A DNA stretch of 64,000 nt from Flavobacteriaceae bacterium (GCA_021647405.1 JAKIUU010000007.1:19447-83446); one strand, 5' to 3'; positions 1 to 8,192 are shown, counted from the first letter of the stretch. Notes: a model not told the origin generated them from the letters alone. Numbers and translations are program-made.

Positions 1-325
1 AGGCCAAAGCATATTTACCACTTTCAGAACTGATCTCAATGGTATTGTTTTCTGCAACAACAAAAGTAAGTGGTTGTTCAGGAAAAGTTTTTAAGGTGTC
101 TAATAACAATTTGGCAGGTACTGCTATGGCGCCACTTTCGTCAGCTTCTACACCGAGTGTTGCACTCATGGTAGTTTCTAAATCTGAAGCCGATATTTTT
201 AAATTATTTTCTGATAACTCAAATAAAAAATTATCTAAAATTGGCAAGGTGTTATTACTGTTAATCACACCACCCAACACTTGAAGTTGCTTAAAAAGTT
301 GCGAACTGGATACTATAAATTTCAT
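1..325 (-). CDS. dnaN: DNA polymerase III beta subunit (sliding clamp), N-terminal part only
   Basis: Reading the minus strand from the ATG at 325-323 gives an open frame to the window edge, starting MKFIVSSSQLFKQLQVLGG and continuing with LPILDNFLFEL. This is the typical start of Bacteroidota DnaN. The clamp encircles DNA and tethers the replicative polymerase; about 108 residues, the first of its three clamp domains, are present. The gene runs off the left end, so it is partial because of the window and not because it is broken. It lies just downstream of gldF-gldG on the same strand, an arrangement I recall from other Flavobacteriaceae. A well-formed promoter sits in the 232-bp gap upstream, so it is probably transcribed on its own. 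The identification is by recognition of the N-terminus. Confidence 0.92.
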   Translation of the reverse strand, partial: MKFIVSSSQLFKQLQVLGGVINSNNTLPILDNFLFELSENNLKISASDLETTMSATLGVEADESGAIAVPAKLLLDTLKTFPEQPLTFVVAENNTIEISSESGKYALA

Positions 326-350
326 TTAGAAAATAAATTAAGTTAAGAAG

Positions 351-382
351 CAAATATACCATATTTAATGCTATGTCACAAA
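351..382 (-). promoter_or_regulatory. dnaN promoter, Bacteroidota type (-33 TTTG / -7 TATATTTG)
   Basis: On the minus strand, TTTG (382-379) is followed after 20 bp by TATATTTG (358-351). This matches the Bacteroidota primary-sigma consensus of TTTG, about 20 bp, then TAnnTTTG. Transcription would begin near 345, leaving a leader of about 20 nt before the dnaN ATG. It is the clearest promoter in the window. Confidence 0.65.
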
Positions 383-557
383 ATTAACAAAAAAGAAAAG
401 GCTAATTTAGTTAAGCTTTTGTTAAGAATGTAATTTTTTTAGTATCAATGGACTTACAAGACAGAATTATTATAATTAAAAATTACTTTTTTGTCTTTTG
501 ATGACTTTTTTAGCAGCGTGAATTTTGTAATATACCATCAAAAAAAGAGTTGAAAAT

Positions 558-2213
558 TTAAATTTGTGCATATTTTAATTTTCTGTAAAAATTAAACCCA
601 AATCCAAATAAAGCCAAGATTAATAAAGGCAAGACTACATTGAGCAACTGCCAAAAAAGAGTTTCTTTTACAAGTTTATTTTTATTTAAAAAGCGCAAAT
701 GAAGTGCTTTTGAGCGCAGGTTTAGGAGTTCCTTATTGCCCAATAAATAATTCACAGTATTGCGCAGGAAATCTTTATTGCCGAACTGTTCGCCTGTTAA
801 ACGATTGCTGTTTAAATCGGTTGGTTTGTCTTGAAATACTTGGTTGGCAATAATGTCGCCATCAGAGATGATAACCATAGAATTTGGCAGGCTCGTTTCT
901 TTTGAATTTTCACAATCAAAAGGTTTGACACGTCCTTTATAAGCCGATTTAAAAGCACCCGATAACAGCACACCTAATATTTGAGAGCCCTTGTTGAAAG
1001 AAGCTTCATCTAATGTGTTTATTTCATTAAGACTTATTAAGCGCGGTGTGCCTGTCTTTTTACTCAGCAAAGAACTTTGCAACAAAACAGTTTTCGAAAT
1101 ACTGTTTTTAAGTGTGTCAATAGCAGTGGCAAATTTTAGTTGAACAGGTAAAATATGTTTGCTTATAGGATGGCCATTTTCACTTGTTATAAGTGGAAAA
1201 TAATGCCAATTAAAATTTTGAAATTGCGTTTTGTTGCCTATAAAGCCCGAAGCCAATCTGATTTTTGAACTGTATAAATCGGCCACCAAATCATAACTTA
1301 TTCTAACGCCATAGCTAAAGAGCAAATCGGTAATATTTAATGCTCTGGGATAGGCCAACATTTCGCCTTGCTGTTTTGACATGCTGTCTAAATCGGCTTG
1401 TACATTGTCAATTAACCAAAGTATTTTACCTTGATTCATTACAAACTGATCTAGTGTGTATTTTTCTGATTCGGTAAATTTTTCGGTCGGTTTGGCGATA
1501 ATGGCCAAATCGTATTTTCGCAATTGTTTTAATGTTTTTTGTGGATTTTTAGCCACAGAATCTAATGTAAAAGGCGCTAAGTTATAACGGCCTACCAAAC
1601 TTCTCAAAAAACTGTCGAGGTAGATGTCTTGAATTTCGCCATTTCCCTTTATCACGGCAACCGACTGTTTTTTTGAAGTCACTATTTTCGAGAGCGCCTC
1701 AGCAAAAGCATATTCTAATTTAGAAATGGCCTCGTTTATCTGCTGTTCTTGAGAGGTACTTTGGGTTTCTGATAATAAATTAACTTTTTCTTTTTTGCCA
1801 TTATAAGCAATAACAGCCCACGGGAAAATAATTTTTTCAGAAATTTCGCCATTTTCTTGAACGGTTAATTTACTGGGTCTAAGCCCATTTTTTATCAAAT
1901 TATCACCAATTGATTTCTGCGATAAAGGGTTGATAAAACGGAAAGAAATAGCATTGTCTAGCGATGAAAACTCCTGTAAAAGTTGTTGGGTTTCGGTTTG
2001 GAGGCGTTTAAATTCTAGCGGGAAATCGCCCTCTAAATAGACACTTATGGTGAGTGGTTTACTGAGTTTATTTATTAAACTTTTGGTAATTAGCGCCAAA
2101 CTGTAACGTTTGTCTTGTGTTAAATCAAATCTGTAATAATGCCCAAAACTTACAGCATTGAGCAGTATAATCACGGCTAAAAATTTAAGGCTGTACAAAA
2201 GTGTAGCTTTCAT
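558..2213 (-). CDS. gldG: Gliding motility ABC-transporter auxiliary protein GldG
   Basis: A 551-residue protein with one N-terminal membrane anchor (about residues 5-25), a large extracytoplasmic region (GldG/ABC_transp_aux-like), and a C-terminal hydrophobic segment (about 520-543) followed by a short basic tail. In Flavobacterium johnsoniae GldA (ATPase), GldF (permease) and GldG form an ABC transporter needed for gliding. Here gldG overlaps the upstream gldF by 4 bp (ATGA), a classic coupled pair, and gldA is not in the window. The length and two-anchor layout fit the family. Its transported substrate is unknown. Gene order gldF-gldG-dnaN supports the call. Confidence 0.9.
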   Translation of the reverse strand: MKATLLYSLKFLAVIILLNAVSFGHYYRFDLTQDKRYSLALITKSLINKLSKPLTISVYLEGDFPLEFKRLQTETQQLLQEFSSLDNAISFRFINPLSQKSIGDNLIKNGLRPSKLTVQENGEISEKIIFPWAVIAYNGKKEKVNLLSETQSTSQEQQINEAISKLEYAFAEALSKIVTSKKQSVAVIKGNGEIQDIYLDSFLRSLVGRYNLAPFTLDSVAKNPQKTLKQLRKYDLAIIAKPTEKFTESEKYTLDQFVMNQGKILWLIDNVQADLDSMSKQQGEMLAYPRALNITDLLFSYGVRISYDLVADLYSSKIRLASGFIGNKTQFQNFNWHYFPLITSENGHPISKHILPVQLKFATAIDTLKNSISKTVLLQSSLLSKKTGTPRLISLNEINTLDEASFNKGSQILGVLLSGAFKSAYKGRVKPFDCENSKETSLPNSMVIISDGDIIANQVFQDKPTDLNSNRLTGEQFGNKDFLRNTVNYLLGNKELLNLRSKALHLRFLNKNKLVKETLFWQLLNVVLPLLILALFGFGFNFYRKLKYAQI

Positions 2214-2929
2214 TGTCTTTCTACAATTTTATGTGTTATGGCCAAAAATAGAATGCTCAAACTAAAGAAATAGCCCAAATCGCGTGTGTCTAAAACACCT
2301 CTTGCCAAACTGTTGTAATGGTATTTCATACCAAAATAGTCAAGACTTAAATTCTTAAAACTGTTTAAGTTGGCAAGGGTTTCAAATCCGTAAAACAAAA
2401 TAAAACAAAGCAGAACGGCTAATAAAAAAGCCACTATCTGATTTTTGCTTACCGCCGATGCAAACAAGCCAATAGCCGTATAGCTGCTGGCAATGAATAA
2501 CAAACCAATATAAGCGCCAATAACAGGGCCCAAATCAATATTTCCCTGCGGATTTGCCAATGTATTTATGGTGTAAATATAAATAAGGCTAGGGGCTAGG
2601 GCGAGAACAATTAAAAGGAATGAACCAAAATATTTCCCTAAGATTAGTTGCCAAGTGGTGATGGGTTTTGTCTTTAAAAGTTCAAAAGTGCCTTGTGTTT
2701 TTTCGTCTACAAAACTGCGCATGGTGATGGCAGGAATTAAAAAGAAAAACAACCACGGACTGATATAAAAGAAACTGTTTAAATCGGCAAAACCTGCGTT
2801 AAAGATGTTATAGTCCGATTTAAAAACCCACAATAACAACCCGTTAGCCAGTAAAAAAAGCGCAATAACCATATAGCCAATTGCCGAAGCAAAAAAGCCA
2901 ACAAGTTCTTTTTTTAGGATGCTAAACAT
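2210..2929 (-). CDS. gldF: Gliding motility ABC-transporter permease GldF
   Basis: A 239-residue polytopic membrane protein with about six hydrophobic segments (roughly residues 12-34, 52-70, 102-122, 136-154, 166-184, 218-234). It resembles ABC-2 type permeases, with the motif MRSFVDEKTQGTFELLKTKP between the second and third helices, typical of this superfamily. It would form the membrane channel with GldG and the ATPase GldA in gliding motility. It precedes gldG with a 4-bp ATGA overlap, so the two are translated together. The ATG at 2929 is the only sensible start, with the hydrophobic first helix directly behind it. Confidence 0.9.
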   Translation of the reverse strand: MFSILKKELVGFFASAIGYMVIALFLLANGLLLWVFKSDYNIFNAGFADLNSFFYISPWLFFFLIPAITMRSFVDEKTQGTFELLKTKPITTWQLILGKYFGSFLLIVLALAPSLIYIYTINTLANPQGNIDLGPVIGAYIGLLFIASSYTAIGLFASAVSKNQIVAFLLAVLLCFILFYGFETLANLNSFKNLSLDYFGMKYHYNSLARGVLDTRDLGYFFSLSILFLAITHKIVERQ

Positions 2930-2952
2930 ATATTTTTATTATTAGTGTTTTG

Positions 2953-3249
2953 TCAATTTAAACTTACAATCTTATCAACGCTCCAAGCCTGGGCTTTATT
3001 TTGAAAAAGCAATTTTGTTTTTGACCATACCTGTGTAAATAAATCGGATGTTCTGTAATTTTCAAGGGCTCTTTCATCTTCCCAATAACTGTAGGTAAAA
3101 AAGACATTCGGTGTGTTTTTATCTCTGTACAATTCTAAAAAAAAACAGCCGCTAAAAGCGCGAATTTTAGATTTGTTGGCATGGAATATTTCTAAAAATG
3201 CAGGTACATTTTCTGGTTTAAAATCCATTTTTACAATACGAACAAACAT
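2953..3249 (-). CDS. Antibiotic-biosynthesis-monooxygenase (ABM) superfamily small protein
   Basis: A 98-residue protein with the ABM/dimeric alpha-beta barrel pattern: an N-terminal strand (FVRIVKMDF), a helix around residues 15-30, a strand with GCFFLELYRD, then FFTYSYWEDERAL and a helix to residue 85. Members are usually homodimeric cofactor-free monooxygenases acting on quinols or haem-degrading relatives; no substrate can be assigned here. It sits 3 bp after the SAM hydrolase stop and 23 bp before gldF, all leftward, so a shared transcript is likely. No signal peptide is visible, so it is cytoplasmic. Confidence 0.75.
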   Translation of the reverse strand: MFVRIVKMDFKPENVPAFLEIFHANKSKIRAFSGCFFLELYRDKNTPNVFFTYSYWEDERALENYRTSDLFTQVWSKTKLLFQNKAQAWSVDKIVSLN

Positions 3250-3252
3250 ATT

Positions 3253-4083
3253 TTAATAAAATTTAATGCTTACGCGGTCTCTATATTTTAGGCCAAATAA
3301 GTCTGCAGCCCCCCCAACAGTTTTCAAATTACTTCGGTAAATGGCCAATTCTAAATGACCACAAGAATTGTAAATAGCCAATTTTTTACCATCGTTTTGA
3401 CGTTGTGCTTTGGGAATATCAAAATTGACTATATCGCTGTATTTTGAAAATATTTTTGTAAAAGTATAGCCTCTGGCACTTATTTCGAATGGGCGCTCTC
3501 TGCCAATTTCATTCATTAAAGTTTGGGTAATATTGGTAATTAAATTGCCGTAATTGTCAATATAAATGATATTGGCTTTAATTTCGGTCTTTTCTTTATT
3601 AACAATTGGGCTTAGTTCGACAGCATTTTTAAAAGACACGATGCTTTTTCCTATCACTTCTAAAGTGCCCCCTCTGGCAATATGACAGGCGGCTTTTACA
3701 AAAATATCTAAAACCGGAAAACTTGTAGAAAAGGCATCATGGATGTTTATCTCTACAATCTTTTCGGGTTTTATTTTTGAAGCCAACATGGCTATAATGC
3801 CATTGTCTGGACAGATAAAATAATGGTGATCTAGCAAGAGGGCAATGTGCTTGTTCTCTTTGTTTAATTCGGAATCTACGCCTATTATATGTATGGTTCC
3901 TTCAGGAAAACTCTTGTACGAATTGTTTATAACATAGGCCGTTTGGGCAATATTAAAGGCATCAATTTGATGCGATATATCAACAACAGTAGCCTCTTTA
4001 AGTTCTGAGTAAATAGCGCCTTTAACAGCACCTACAGAAGGGTCTTTGGTACCAAAATCTGTTGTAAGTGTAATTATAGGCAT
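3253..4083 (-). CDS. SAM hydrolase / SAM hydroxide adenosyltransferase (DUF62 family)
   Basis: A 276-residue protein beginning MPIITLTTDFGTKDPSVGAV, the signature start of the DUF62 (SAM hydroxide adenosyltransferase) family, which cleaves S-adenosylmethionine to adenosine and methionine with water as nucleophile. The N-terminal domain (about residues 1-165) carries the Asp-rich TTDFG strand and HIIGVDSELN. The C-terminal barrel (about 170-276) contains NIIYIDNYGNLITNIT, another family hallmark. The related fluorinase/chlorinase enzymes share this fold, but the hydrolase is by far the commoner form in bacteria. It is the first gene of the leftward run toward gldG and is divergent from phoH. 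Confidence 0.88.
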   Translation of the reverse strand: MPIITLTTDFGTKDPSVGAVKGAIYSELKEATVVDISHQIDAFNIAQTAYVINNSYKSFPEGTIHIIGVDSELNKENKHIALLLDHHYFICPDNGIIAMLASKIKPEKIVEINIHDAFSTSFPVLDIFVKAACHIARGGTLEVIGKSIVSFKNAVELSPIVNKEKTEIKANIIYIDNYGNLITNITQTLMNEIGRERPFEISARGYTFTKIFSKYSDIVNFDIPKAQRQNDGKKLAIYNSCGHLELAIYRSNLKTVGGAADLFGLKYRDRVSIKFY

Positions 4084-4186
4084 AAATTATGTGTATCTAT
4101 TTAAGCGGAATATTTTCAAACAAAACAGTTATTAGGATGTTAAAAACTATTGCGCAAGCAGCAGAGCTGTTTTTTTATAATTAGTT

Positions 4187-4194
4187 ATTTTTGT
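4187..4194 (+). promoter_or_regulatory. Candidate -7 element for phoH
   Basis: TATTTTTG fits TAnnTTTG and lies 63 bp before the phoH start. No convincing TTG lies 19-21 bp upstream. An overlapping minus-strand TAAATTTG (4207-4200) could serve the divergent SAM hydrolase gene. Both are weak on their own. Confidence 0.35.
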
Positions 4195-4256
4195 TTAGCA
4201 AATTTAGTTAAATTAAGTGTATTTAAAAGTACTTTTATCTTTTGAAAATTTAAATA

Positions 4257-5207
4257 TTGAATCTATTGAACGCGCGTGTATTATTATTAGAAAATGTTAA
4301 TGTAAAAGAATTTTTAGGGGCTTACAATTGTAATATAAAAGTGATAAAAAGCTTTTTTCCAAAATTAAAAATTGTGGCACGTGGCAATGAGATAAAAGCT
4401 TATGGCGAAGCAGAAATTTTAGACGAATTTGAAAAACGCTTCGAAATGCTATTGCATTATTTTAATACCTACAACAAACTTGACGAAAATGCCATTGAAC
4501 GTTTGGTAACAGAGGGTGCTGCTAAAACAGAGAAAGACGATGAAGTGCTGGTGCATGGTGTTGGGGGCAAGCTTATAAAAGCCCAATCGTTTAATCAGCG
4601 TAAAATGGTTGTCGAAATTAAAACACACGACATGTTATTTGCCGTTGGTCCTGCGGGAACAGGCAAGACTTATACTGCGGTGGCATTGGCTGTAAGCGCA
4701 CTTAAAAATAAGGAGGTAAAACGCATTATTCTGACAAGACCTGCCATTGAAGCAGGCGAAAATCTCGGATTTCTACCTGGCGATTTAAAAGAAAAACTAG
4801 ACCCGTATATGCAGCCTTTATACGATGCTTTAAGAGACATGATACCCCATGAACGCTTAAACGATTATTTAGAGCGCAATGTTATACAGATTGCCCCTTT
4901 GGCTTTTATGCGTGGCCGCACTTTAGACAATGCTTTTGTAATATTAGACGAAGCGCAAAATGCCACACATTCGCAAATGAGGATGTTTTTAACGCGAATG
5001 GGCAAACACGCAAAGTTTATAATTAATGGCGATCCCGGACAGATAGATTTACCACCCAGACAAGTTTCGGGTTTAAAAGAGGCGATAATAGCCCTAAAAG
5101 ATATTAAAGAAGTGGCCTTTATTCAATTAGACAACAAAGATGTTGTGCGTCATAAATTGGTCAAAAAAATTATTGATGCTTATAACGATATCATTACTGA
5201 ACGCTAA
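4257..5207 (+). CDS. PhoH-family ATPase
   Basis: A 316-residue PhoH-like protein. The N-terminal part (about 1-110) is a small KH-like region including FFPKLKIVARGNEIKAYG. The P-loop NTPase domain follows, with Walker A GPAGTGKT near residue 131 and Walker B FVILDEAQN near residue 224, then INGDPGQIDLP, a family motif. PhoH proteins bind ATP and are linked to RNA metabolism; the exact function is unsettled. The start is TTG (4257): an in-frame TAA lies shortly upstream, and the protein begins at the residues where homologues begin. purC follows after 19 bp, suggesting one transcript. Confidence 0.88.
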   Translation: MNLLNARVLLLENVNVKEFLGAYNCNIKVIKSFFPKLKIVARGNEIKAYGEAEILDEFEKRFEMLLHYFNTYNKLDENAIERLVTEGAAKTEKDDEVLVHGVGGKLIKAQSFNQRKMVVEIKTHDMLFAVGPAGTGKTYTAVALAVSALKNKEVKRIILTRPAIEAGENLGFLPGDLKEKLDPYMQPLYDALRDMIPHERLNDYLERNVIQIAPLAFMRGRTLDNAFVILDEAQNATHSQMRMFLTRMGKHAKFIINGDPGQIDLPPRQVSGLKEAIIALKDIKEVAFIQLDNKDVVRHKLVKKIIDAYNDIITER

Positions 5208-5226
5208 CACTTATTAAAAATATTTT

Positions 5227-6177
5227 ATGCAAACAATTAATCACACGCATTTTAATTTTCCCAAACAAAAATCGGTTTACAGAGGTAAAGTCCGCGAAGT
5301 TTATAATATTGACAATACTTATTTGGTAATGATAGCCACCGACAGGCTCTCGGCTTTTGATGTGGTGCTGCCCAAGCAAATTCCGTTTAAAGGGCAAATA
5401 CTCAATCAAATTGCCGCCAAAATGATGGCCAAGACCAAAGACATTGTCCCCAATTGGATTATCAGTATTCCAGACCCAAACGTGGCCATAGGCCATTTGT
5501 GCGAACCTTTTAAGGTCGAAATGGTTATTCGGGGGTATTTGTCGGGTCATGCTTGGCGCGAATACAGAGCGGGTAAAAGGTTTATTTGTGGCGTGGCTAT
5601 GCCTGATGGAATGAAAGAGAACGACAAATTCCCCATACCCATACTTACCCCAACTACCAAAGCCGACAACGGGGCACACGACGAAGATATTTCAAGAGAA
5701 AACATCTTGACACAAGGGCTTGTATCACAAAATGATTATGAAGATTTAGAAAAATATACCGTGGCTCTTTTTAAACGCGGCACAGAAATGGCTGCCAAAC
5801 GTGGCCTTATCTTGGTGGATACCAAATATGAATTTGGTAAAAACAAGGCTGGTAAAATAATGTTGATTGACGAAATTCACACACCCGACTCATCGCGGTA
5901 TTTTTATACTGATGGCTATCAAGAACGCCAAGACAGAGGCGAAAAACAGAAACAACTCTCAAAAGAATTTGTACGCGAATGGTTGATTGAAAACGGATTT
6001 CAAGGCCTCGAAGGGCAACAAATTCCTATAATGACCGACGCCAAAATACAGGAAATTTCGGAGCGTTATATTGAGCTGTACGAAAACATTTTAGGCGAAG
6101 CCTTTGTAAAAGAAGATACCTCTAATGTCATTCAACGTATTGCCGCCAATATTACCGACTTTTTGATAAAGCATTAG
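5227..6177 (+). CDS. purC: Phosphoribosylaminoimidazole-succinocarboxamide (SAICAR) synthase
   Basis: A 316-residue enzyme that joins CAIR and aspartate with ATP to form SAICAR in purine synthesis. Hallmarks are KVREVYNIDNTYLVMIATDRLSAFDVVLP cut into its visible pieces: YRGKVREVYN near residue 18, ATDRLSAFDV near 38, GYLSGHAWREY near 104, GLILVDTKYEFG near 195 and DEIHTPDSSRYF near 215. The length matches the long (yeast-like) form common in Bacteroidota, not the approximately 240-residue form of many other bacteria. It is the last gene before the repeat-rich 6.2-6.6 kb spacer. Confidence 0.95.
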   Translation: MQTINHTHFNFPKQKSVYRGKVREVYNIDNTYLVMIATDRLSAFDVVLPKQIPFKGQILNQIAAKMMAKTKDIVPNWIISIPDPNVAIGHLCEPFKVEMVIRGYLSGHAWREYRAGKRFICGVAMPDGMKENDKFPIPILTPTTKADNGAHDEDISRENILTQGLVSQNDYEDLEKYTVALFKRGTEMAAKRGLILVDTKYEFGKNKAGKIMLIDEIHTPDSSRYFYTDGYQERQDRGEKQKQLSKEFVREWLIENGFQGLEGQQIPIMTDAKIQEISERYIELYENILGEAFVKEDTSNVIQRIAANITDFLIKH

Positions 6178-6314
6178 ATGTTTATTGGCATCATTCGTTA
6201 GTAAAGGCGCCGTGGTTTTAGCAGCAGAATTTCAGTTTCTACAAATTTTTTGGTTTGAAATTTGGTATTCCAATCATAAGTAATTTTTTTAAGCACTTCG
6301 GTTGGTGCGTACGC

Positions 6315-6395
6315 TACCCTATAAATTGAAAATACCTACCCGCCATGGCGGGATAACCACGCTCACGCCAAAGGCGTGACCTCGTTAAGACATCA
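6315..6395 (+). repeat. Intergenic repeat R1, copy a
   Basis: Begins TACCCTATAAATTGAAAATA and contains the palindrome CCCGCCATGGCGGG, then GATAACCACGCTCACGCC, the hairpin CACGCCAAAGGCGTG (6364-6378), and ends CCTCGTTAAGACATCA. Four other copies occur at 12.2, 12.5, 14.6 and 15.0 kb. Confidence 0.85.
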
Positions 6396-6414
6396 TTAAC
6401 CTGAGTTCGATGTA

Positions 6415-6558
6415 ACAACAAGTTACGTCATTGCGATGAATGAAGCGAAGCGAAATGAAGAAGCAATCTCATTATTTTGAAAAAGATTGCTTTAAATTAG
6501 CACACTGCGTTTATAATTTTGCAAGAACGTTTTTGCGAGGAACGAAATGACGTGACCT
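6415..6558 (+). repeat. Intergenic repeat R2, copy a (full length)
   Basis: About 143 bp running from ACAACAAGTTACGTCATTGC to GAGGAACGAAATGACGTG. It carries a 9-bp stem AAGCAATCT (6461-6469) / AGATTGCTT (6484-6492). A near-identical copy is at 12040-12184 and an internally deleted one at 14878-14913. Confidence 0.85.
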
Positions 6559-6606
6559 ACCTCCTTTAGATTAGCAAAGTGATTAAAATATTTAATTTTT
6601 AGACAA

Positions 6607-6630
6607 TGTATTATACTGATATAGGTTGAC
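6607..6630 (+). repeat. Left terminal inverted repeat of the IS3-family element
   Basis: This is the orfB-side end. It begins TGTATTATAC and ends ATAGGTTGAC. Aligned without gaps to the reverse complement of 7999-8022 it differs at four positions. Confidence 0.85.
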
Positions 6631-6715
6631 CTTTTTTTATTGTTAATTTTGACCGTTCAAAAGATTTTTTTTAGCCGTTTAGAGGGCAAAAAAATAGTTT
6701 GAACTAGGTCAGTTT

Positions 6716-7489
6716 TTAAATTGTTAGTTCAGTCAAATTTACATTATTTTTCCGATAGGATTTATATTTGATATTCGGATTTAAATGTACTTCGGCTGGT
6801 TTTCTTAAATCGAGGCTAAAATGGGTTCTTAAATTGTTATAGATATAAACAGCTTGTTGAGTCATTTTTTGAGCTAAGTCTGTATTTTTAATAGTTTTCT
6901 TTAAGCCATATTCGTATTTAAGGGTTCTGTTAATTCGCTCTGCAACCGCGTTTTCATAAGGGTCGTATTGTTCTGTCATACTCATTATTATTCCATTTTG
7001 TTCAGCAAATTCTGTGTATTTAGGATTGCAGTATTGAAAACCTCTATCAGAGTGATGTATGATTTTTTGATTAGGATATTTTCTATTTTTAATAGCCATA
7101 GCTAGCGCATCAGTACAAAGCGATGTTCTCATATGATTGTCGAGTTTATAGCCCATTATTTGCTTAGAATAAGCGTCTGTAACCAATGCAAGGTAATTAT
7201 GACCCTTTTGGGTTTTAATGTAAGTGATGTCGCTTACCCAAAGTTGTTCTGGTCTATTAGGAGCTTGATCTTTTACAAGATTTTTATATTTTTTGTACAT
7301 ATGCTTAGAATTAGTAGTTGTGATGTAGTTTTTTGTTTTAGGAACCAATAGTTTATTAAGTCTTAAGAAGCTATAGAACTTGTCTCTACCTATTTTAATA
7401 TCAGCGTCTATAAAGTCTTGTTTAAGCTCTGTGTAGAGTTTAATACCTCCTGTTTTAGATCCTACTTTTTTACGGTAGTCTTTGACCAT
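6716..7489 (-). CDS. IS3-family transposase OrfB (DDE integrase-core)
   Basis: This 257-residue segment carries the rve-type catalytic core. The DDE triad is Asp87 in WVSDITYI, Asp148 in HHSDRGFQY and Glu184 in NAVAERINRT, with the expected 35 residues between the last two. The minus-strand frame stays open well upstream of the ATG at 7489, to at least about 7680. It encodes KWFYECFGITKQAFYKRL, the usual OrfB N-terminal helix. OrfB lies in the -1 frame relative to orfA, so the active protein is probably an OrfAB fusion made by -1 ribosomal frameshifting. An A-rich stretch (minus strand of 7599-7612) in the overlap is a candidate slip site. Confidence 0.9.
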   Translation of the reverse strand: MVKDYRKKVGSKTGGIKLYTELKQDFIDADIKIGRDKFYSFLRLNKLLVPKTKNYITTTNSKHMYKKYKNLVKDQAPNRPEQLWVSDITYIKTQKGHNYLALVTDAYSKQIMGYKLDNHMRTSLCTDALAMAIKNRKYPNQKIIHHSDRGFQYCNPKYTEFAEQNGIIMSMTEQYDPYENAVAERINRTLKYEYGLKKTIKNTDLAQKMTQQAVYIYNNLRTHFSLDLRKPAEVHLNPNIKYKSYRKNNVNLTELTI

Positions 7490-7509
7490 TGTAATTAAAT
7501 TTTGATAGT

Positions 7510-7968
7510 CTATTTGTTGTTTTTGTTGGGTTTTGAGTCTTTTGTAGAAGGCTTGTTTAGTAATCCCAAAACACTCATAGAACCATTTTCTTTTAAACGG
7601 TTTTTCTTCTTTAGTTCTATCTCTTTTGCTAATGTTTTGGGCAATGACTTTTTTGACATATCGACTCCTGTAATAAGTTCCATATCTGCAATAATATCTT
7701 GCTGGAAGTCTTTGACAAACTCCAATTCCTCGATACGTTCCTTTAGTTTTTTAATTTCGTTTTGTTTACTCATACCTGTATTTTGTTGTGCTAATGTACT
7801 GTATTTTCTTAACCAATAGGTAATGGTAGTTCTGGGAACATCATATTTTTTAGAAGCAAAATTGGTAGAGATCTGACCGTTTAGAATTTGGTCAACGACT
7901 AAAAGTTTGGTTTCTAAAGTTACTTTTTGATAGCTTTTTTTTCGCCAGTGTTCATTTTGTGTTTTCAT
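7510..7968 (-). CDS. IS3-family transposase OrfA (helix-turn-helix)
   Basis: A 152-residue protein with an N-terminal HTH (about residues 18-55, including ASKKYDVPRTTITYWLRKY) that should bind the terminal repeats. A leucine-zipper-like coiled coil follows (about 70-95, EIKKLKERIEELEFVKDF), used for multimerisation in IS3 elements. Its 3' part overlaps the upstream extension of orfB in the -1 frame, the standard arrangement for programmed frameshifting. The ATG at 7968 lies 31 bp inside the right inverted repeat. OrfA is a little longer than the roughly 90-110 residues usual in the family. Confidence 0.88.
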   Translation of the reverse strand: MKTQNEHWRKKSYQKVTLETKLLVVDQILNGQISTNFASKKYDVPRTTITYWLRKYSTLAQQNTGMSKQNEIKKLKERIEELEFVKDFQQDIIADMELITGVDMSKKSLPKTLAKEIELKKKNRLKENGSMSVLGLLNKPSTKDSKPNKNNK

Positions 7969-7998
7969 AAGTGACTATAATTAAATGTTTAATTTTTA

Positions 7999-8022
7999 GT
8001 CAACCTATTTCAGGAAAGTACA
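7999..8022 (-). repeat. Right terminal inverted repeat of the IS3-family element
   Basis: This is the orfA-side end. On the plus strand it reads GTCAACCTATTTCA followed by GGAAAGTACA. Its outer boundary is fixed by the CAA duplication at 8023-8025. Confidence 0.85.
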
Positions 8023-8087
8023 CAATATAAAAGATTAAAATACCTTCTATGTATAATATATTTATTAAATTGCACCAAATTCTGATT

Positions 8088-8097
8088 CCCCCCCCCC
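8088..8097 (+). repeat. Homopolymeric C10 tract upstream of the PAS/GAF kinase
   Basis: Ten consecutive C residues in otherwise AT-rich DNA, 95 bp before the kinase start codon and 66 bp outside the insertion sequence. Such tracts are prone to slipped-strand length change. Confidence 0.8.
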
Positions 8098-8192
8098 TTT
8101 TTAATATTTTATGACAGAATTTTATTTTTCGAATTTATTGCACCTTATAAATTACATTATTTTAAAGGGCTTTTTTTTTACTTATTTAGTAA

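Larger units (their letters stand above)
6178..6606. other. 429-bp non-coding spacer with dispersed repeats
   Basis: Between purC and the insertion sequence no coding frame is convincing. The stretch holds one copy each of the R1 and R2 repeats described separately. The first 130 bp (6178-6310) shows no recognisable element. Confidence 0.6.
6607..8022 (-). mobile_element. Complete IS3-family insertion sequence, 1416 bp
   Basis: The two ends are 24-bp imperfect inverted repeats (6607-6630 and 7999-8022, 20 of 24 matching). Both start TGTA and share the inner core ATAGGTTGAC. They are flanked by a 3-bp direct repeat CAA (6604-6606 and 8023-8025), the expected target-site duplication. TG...CA termini, size near 1.4 kb and two overlapping frames orfA/orfB fit IS3, most like the IS150 subgroup, which also starts TGTA. 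Intact ends, intact frames and an exact duplication suggest a recent, possibly active insertion. The element separates the purC-side spacer from the large histidine kinase gene. Confidence 0.88.

Noticed and set aside
5194..5679. 161-codon minus-strand frame overlapping purC
   Set aside because: It is fully opposite the well-conserved purC coding region and its product resembles nothing; a shadow frame.
6617..8012. Shorter 14-bp inverted repeats (TGAtATAGGTTGAC) as the insertion-sequence ends
   Set aside because: No direct repeat flanks them; extending to 24 bp gives TGTA ends and an exact CAA duplication.
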